Positions 61,820 through 64,000 of a stretch of DNA of 64,000 nt are shown in pieces. The translations under genes and the position numbers were made by a program. Below the pieces are notes generated by a model. That model did no database searches, was not told where the DNA came from, and saw only the letters and a program-made list of their open reading frames with translations. Source of the DNA: an uncultured Spirochaetaceae bacterium (GTDB lineage Bacteria; Spirochaetota; Spirochaetia; Sphaerochaetales; Sphaerochaetaceae); the NCBI GenBank assembly GCA_944389075.1, contig CALXLA010000024.1, positions 1 to 64,000 of the forward strand, in the 5' to 3' direction. How positions within the stretch are numbered: the stretch's first letter is position 1; each line of letters starts with the position of its first letter.

Positions 61820-63481
61820 TATACTTCCGGATCTGATAGCAGGATCTGCTGTGCTCGCTTTCCAGATTTTCGATACAGGGAACCTGCACAGCTCTTCGAT
61901 GGAGACGTAGGTATCATCATCTTCAATGGTTTTCACAGGGTGGCCAAGGAAGGCATCTCCATTGAGCATTTCGATAAGGATCTTATCGCCTTTTGAGGCT
62001 GCTGAGCTTATCAGCGATAGTTTCTCCTGATAATACAGCCCATTTGCGGACGGCACATCTGGTGTTGGGATATCATCCCGGTATATCAGACCTGAGCGTA
62101 TCATGAATGTTCTCAGGGGAGAATCAGACTTTGATTCAAGATCAGCGACAAGCTCCTGACTGTATGGTATTTCCCTTTCTTCTGGAATGCTGATGGTGAC
62201 GTCTGCCTTCTCGAAATGACGGATTTCCTCGCTTTCATCGACGAATCTCGGCCCCTTTGTACGCGGGAGCATATCAAAGCCCTCATTCGACAGTATTCTC
62301 CGCCAGAGCCTCTCCGTCGCTGGATTCATGAGGTATATGTTTCCGCCGAGCTTGCCGATTATATGCATCTGCAGCGTTGATAGCACATCGATTATTCTTG
62401 TATTACGCTCATCAGCAGCAAGGATCACTCCGCGTGCGACCTTCAGCGAGTTGAATGACTCATACCATGACTGGATGCGCATGAAGACCGTATCAGAGAC
62501 TGGGTATGTCGCGGAATCCCTTATCATCTGAACTATATCGTCATATGTATAGCCAAGGGAGAATGCCGTCTTCACAGACTGCTTTGATATCTGCCATTGC
62601 GATATATGCTCTCCGAGGCTAAGCGGCTCTGCATAAAGATATATTCTGTCATTTCTTCCTGACAGCGCTATTGTCAGATCCGATGAGAGCGAGAAGGCTG
62701 GCTTATCAGATGCAGTATCATAGGCATAGATCCTGTCATTCCTCACCTCGATGAGGAGGAGGGCGGAAAGCGCATCGATGTCTGATGATATGTCATAATC
62801 TGTGGCATCATTTATGAATCCGAGTATTCTCTCCTTATTGCCGCCTCTGGAAAGAGAGAGAATGGAAATCGCTTTTACAAGCTGTCTGCGCCTGCTGTCG
62901 AAGTATTCAGGGTGGAGAAGATAGCCGATTGCATCGATAAGGGGAAGTGACGCGAATTCCTTCGATGAGTCCTGTGAAAGATACAGCATGCCATCTGAGT
63001 CCTTCTCAGCGACTCCCAGTGTGAGAAGCGATGAGATCATCAGCATTGCAGCCCTTGAGGCCTTTGCCTCATCAATTGCTGGGAATCTGGATGTGAATAG
63101 AGCAGAGGAAAGATACTTCTCCGCAGATGACTCTTTCTCAGGGATTGACCCGGAACCTATCATGGAAAGAATCGCAGGGATCAGCGACTCAGGATAGCGG
63201 CCCGCATATTGTTCCCTTCCTGTTATATCTGCGTAGGATACAGCCTTCATTCCATATGCAGAGACTGAGGCTGCTCCGGTCTTGTCCTCATCCGCGAGGC
63301 CCCTGCCGAGAAGGGAGCGCTTCTGTTCTTGCGGGAGTTTTTCCCATGCTTCCGGTGATGCGGCAAGAAGCGTGAGGAGATATGAGTCATCATCGCAGAC
63401 TGTCCGCAGCATATCCTGATGGTTCTTCTCAAGATAATCCTTTCTGCTGCAGCCTCTGGCATCAGGGAATAGAAGATTCAT
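61805..63481 (-). CDS. XPB-helicase partner protein (Helicase_C_3-like domain)
   Basis: A 558-aa protein that lies directly downstream of the XPB-type helicase gene. The middle is a helical domain including LLTLGVAEKDSDGMLYL winged-helix-like motifs. The segment WQISKQSVKTAFSLGYTYDDIVQMI (about 310-335) is characteristic of the Helicase_C_3/helicase-associated domain. The rest is not recognised. ATG 63481 is the first canonical start after a strong GGAGG, but its spacing of 14 bases is long, so the real start could be a rare codon upstream. Confidence 0.7.
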   Translation of the reverse strand: MNLLFPDARGCSRKDYLEKNHQDMLRTVCDDDSYLLTLLAASPEAWEKLPQEQKRSLLGRGLADEDKTGAASVSAYGMKAVSYADITGREQYAGRYPESLIPAILSMIGSGSIPEKESSAEKYLSSALFTSRFPAIDEAKASRAAMLMISSLLTLGVAEKDSDGMLYLSQDSSKEFASLPLIDAIGYLLHPEYFDSRRRQLVKAISILSLSRGGNKERILGFINDATDYDISSDIDALSALLLIEVRNDRIYAYDTASDKPAFSLSSDLTIALSGRNDRIYLYAEPLSLGEHISQWQISKQSVKTAFSLGYTYDDIVQMIRDSATYPVSDTVFMRIQSWYESFNSLKVARGVILAADERNTRIIDVLSTLQMHIIGKLGGNIYLMNPATERLWRRILSNEGFDMLPRTKGPRFVDESEEIRHFEKADVTISIPEEREIPYSQELVADLESKSDSPLRTFMIRSGLIYRDDIPTPDVPSANGLYYQEKLSLISSAASKGDKILIEMLNGDAFLGHPVKTIEDDDTYVSIEELCRFPVSKIWKASTADPAIRSGSISGES

Positions 63482-63509
63482 AATGCTGCGGAATACCTCC
63501 TCTTTTTTC

Positions 63510-64000
63510 TTACCATCTGTCGATTGTATAGGAATAACCCTGTTCTGCAAGGAACTTCTGCCTGTTCAGGGCATAAGTCTCCTCAACTGTGTATTCCGTG
63601 ATCAGCGAGTAGAAATGGCTGTCCCTGTCCTTTGGCCTGAGTATCCTCCCGAGTCTCTGGGCCTCCTCCTGCCTTGATCCGAATGTTCCGGAAATCTGTA
63701 TTGCAACTGATGCATCAGGAAGATCCACAGCATAGTTCGCGACCTTTGATACGATGAGAACGCGTATCTTCTTCTCCCTGAACGCCTGATAAAGCTCTTC
63801 GCGTTTCGCATTGCTTGTGCTTCCTGTGATGATAGGATAGCCGAAGCTGTCATGAAAGTATCTCAGCTGTTCTATGTACTGTCCGATTATCAAGGTAGGA
63901 TCATCCGGATGCTCTGCGATGATTCTTGCCGCAGCCTCAAGCTTCTTTGGATTTGTCGATGCGATGATATGCTTCTGATGGGATGTCGCCACAGCATACT
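63510..64000 (-). CDS. XPB/ERCC3-type DNA helicase (C-terminal part)
   Basis: The C-terminal helicase domain of an XPB/Ssl2-like superfamily 2 helicase, entering from the right edge. NPKKLEAAARIIAEH, LIIGQYIEQLRYF (motif IV region), ITGSTSNAKREELYQAF, VLIVSKVANYAVDLPDA (motif V) and QRLGRILRPKDRDS (motif VI) are present. Bacterial XPB occurs in actinobacteria and spirochaetes, probably acting in DNA repair. The ATP-binding domain lies outside the window. Confidence 0.88.
   Translation of the reverse strand, partial: YAVATSHQKHIIASTNPKKLEAAARIIAEHPDDPTLIIGQYIEQLRYFHDSFGYPIITGSTSNAKREELYQAFREKKIRVLIVSKVANYAVDLPDASVAIQISGTFGSRQEEAQRLGRILRPKDRDSHFYSLITEYTVEETYALNRQKFLAEQGYSYTIDRW

Overview
The window looks like chromosome from an anaerobic, probably gut-associated spirochaete, most like Sphaerochaetaceae or Treponemataceae. 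This is an inference from gene content: a bacterial XPB-type helicase with its partner protein, a fused AroD-AroE, a Pst phosphate-binding protein whose signal peptide ends in an Ala-Ser-Gly site instead of a lipobox, the GlpK / FAD oxidoreductase / NAD(FAD) oxidoreductase / DUF1667 glycerol cluster, Fe-S proteins, and no respiratory genes in view. Genes are packed tightly on both strands; 4-nt stop/start overlaps are common, and five convergent pairs overlap at their 3' ends.

Layout. 1-9.4 kb: the start of a response regulator, an isolated glutamyl-tRNA reductase homologue, an aldose-epimerase-like protein, an acetyltransferase, tRNA-Arg, a membrane protein, a nitroreductase, an ABC-F ATPase, a COG2509 flavoprotein, the AzlCD exporter and an O6-alkylguanine repair protein. 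9.6-16.0 kb: a complete phosphate regulon, pstS-pstC-pstA-pstB-phoU followed by a PhoB-like regulator and PhoR-like kinase, closed by a terminator. 16.0-19 kb: a DinJ/YafQ toxin-antitoxin pair with a palindromic operator, then a surface-protein operon whose first gene is split by a run of eight G and whose second is a large lipoprotein. 19-22.8 kb: tandem acyl-CoA-synthetase-like paralogues and a YhbY protein.

22.9-28.1 kb is the most accessory-looking stretch: a DUF4143 ATPase behind three 33-bp-periodic repeats, an ATPase gene broken by an amber codon, tRNA-Val, a peroxiredoxin, a stand-alone riboflavin kinase, and an overlapping ATPase + TOPRIM-like pair with the architecture of a defence system. 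28.2-33.5 kb: an RNA uridine methyltransferase, a Crp/Fnr regulator divergent from a ferredoxin / flavin-reductase operon, and Trk potassium uptake. 33.6-38.1 kb: the glycerol cluster.

38.1-49 kb: small regulators, an acetyltransferase, a decayed gene, a carbohydrate-binding-like protein, a flavodoxin, exonuclease III, a ParA-type ATPase with a small partner among palindromes, a UvrD/Rep helicase, an AT-rich gap with a possible small RNA, a DUF362 Fe-S protein, an RNA m5C methyltransferase and a divergent PAP2 protein. 49-55 kb: aconitase and isocitrate dehydrogenase convergent with citrate synthase, a hydroxyacid dehydrogenase and a HAD phosphatase; together they make 2-oxoglutarate, presumably for glutamate. 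55-64 kb: an RND/MMPL protein, Maf, a second ABC-F, fused AroDE, and the XPB helicase pair running off the end.

All function calls rest on motifs and gene order read by eye; no database search was run. Starts were chosen by ribosome-binding site and family N-terminus where these disagreed with the longest open frame.
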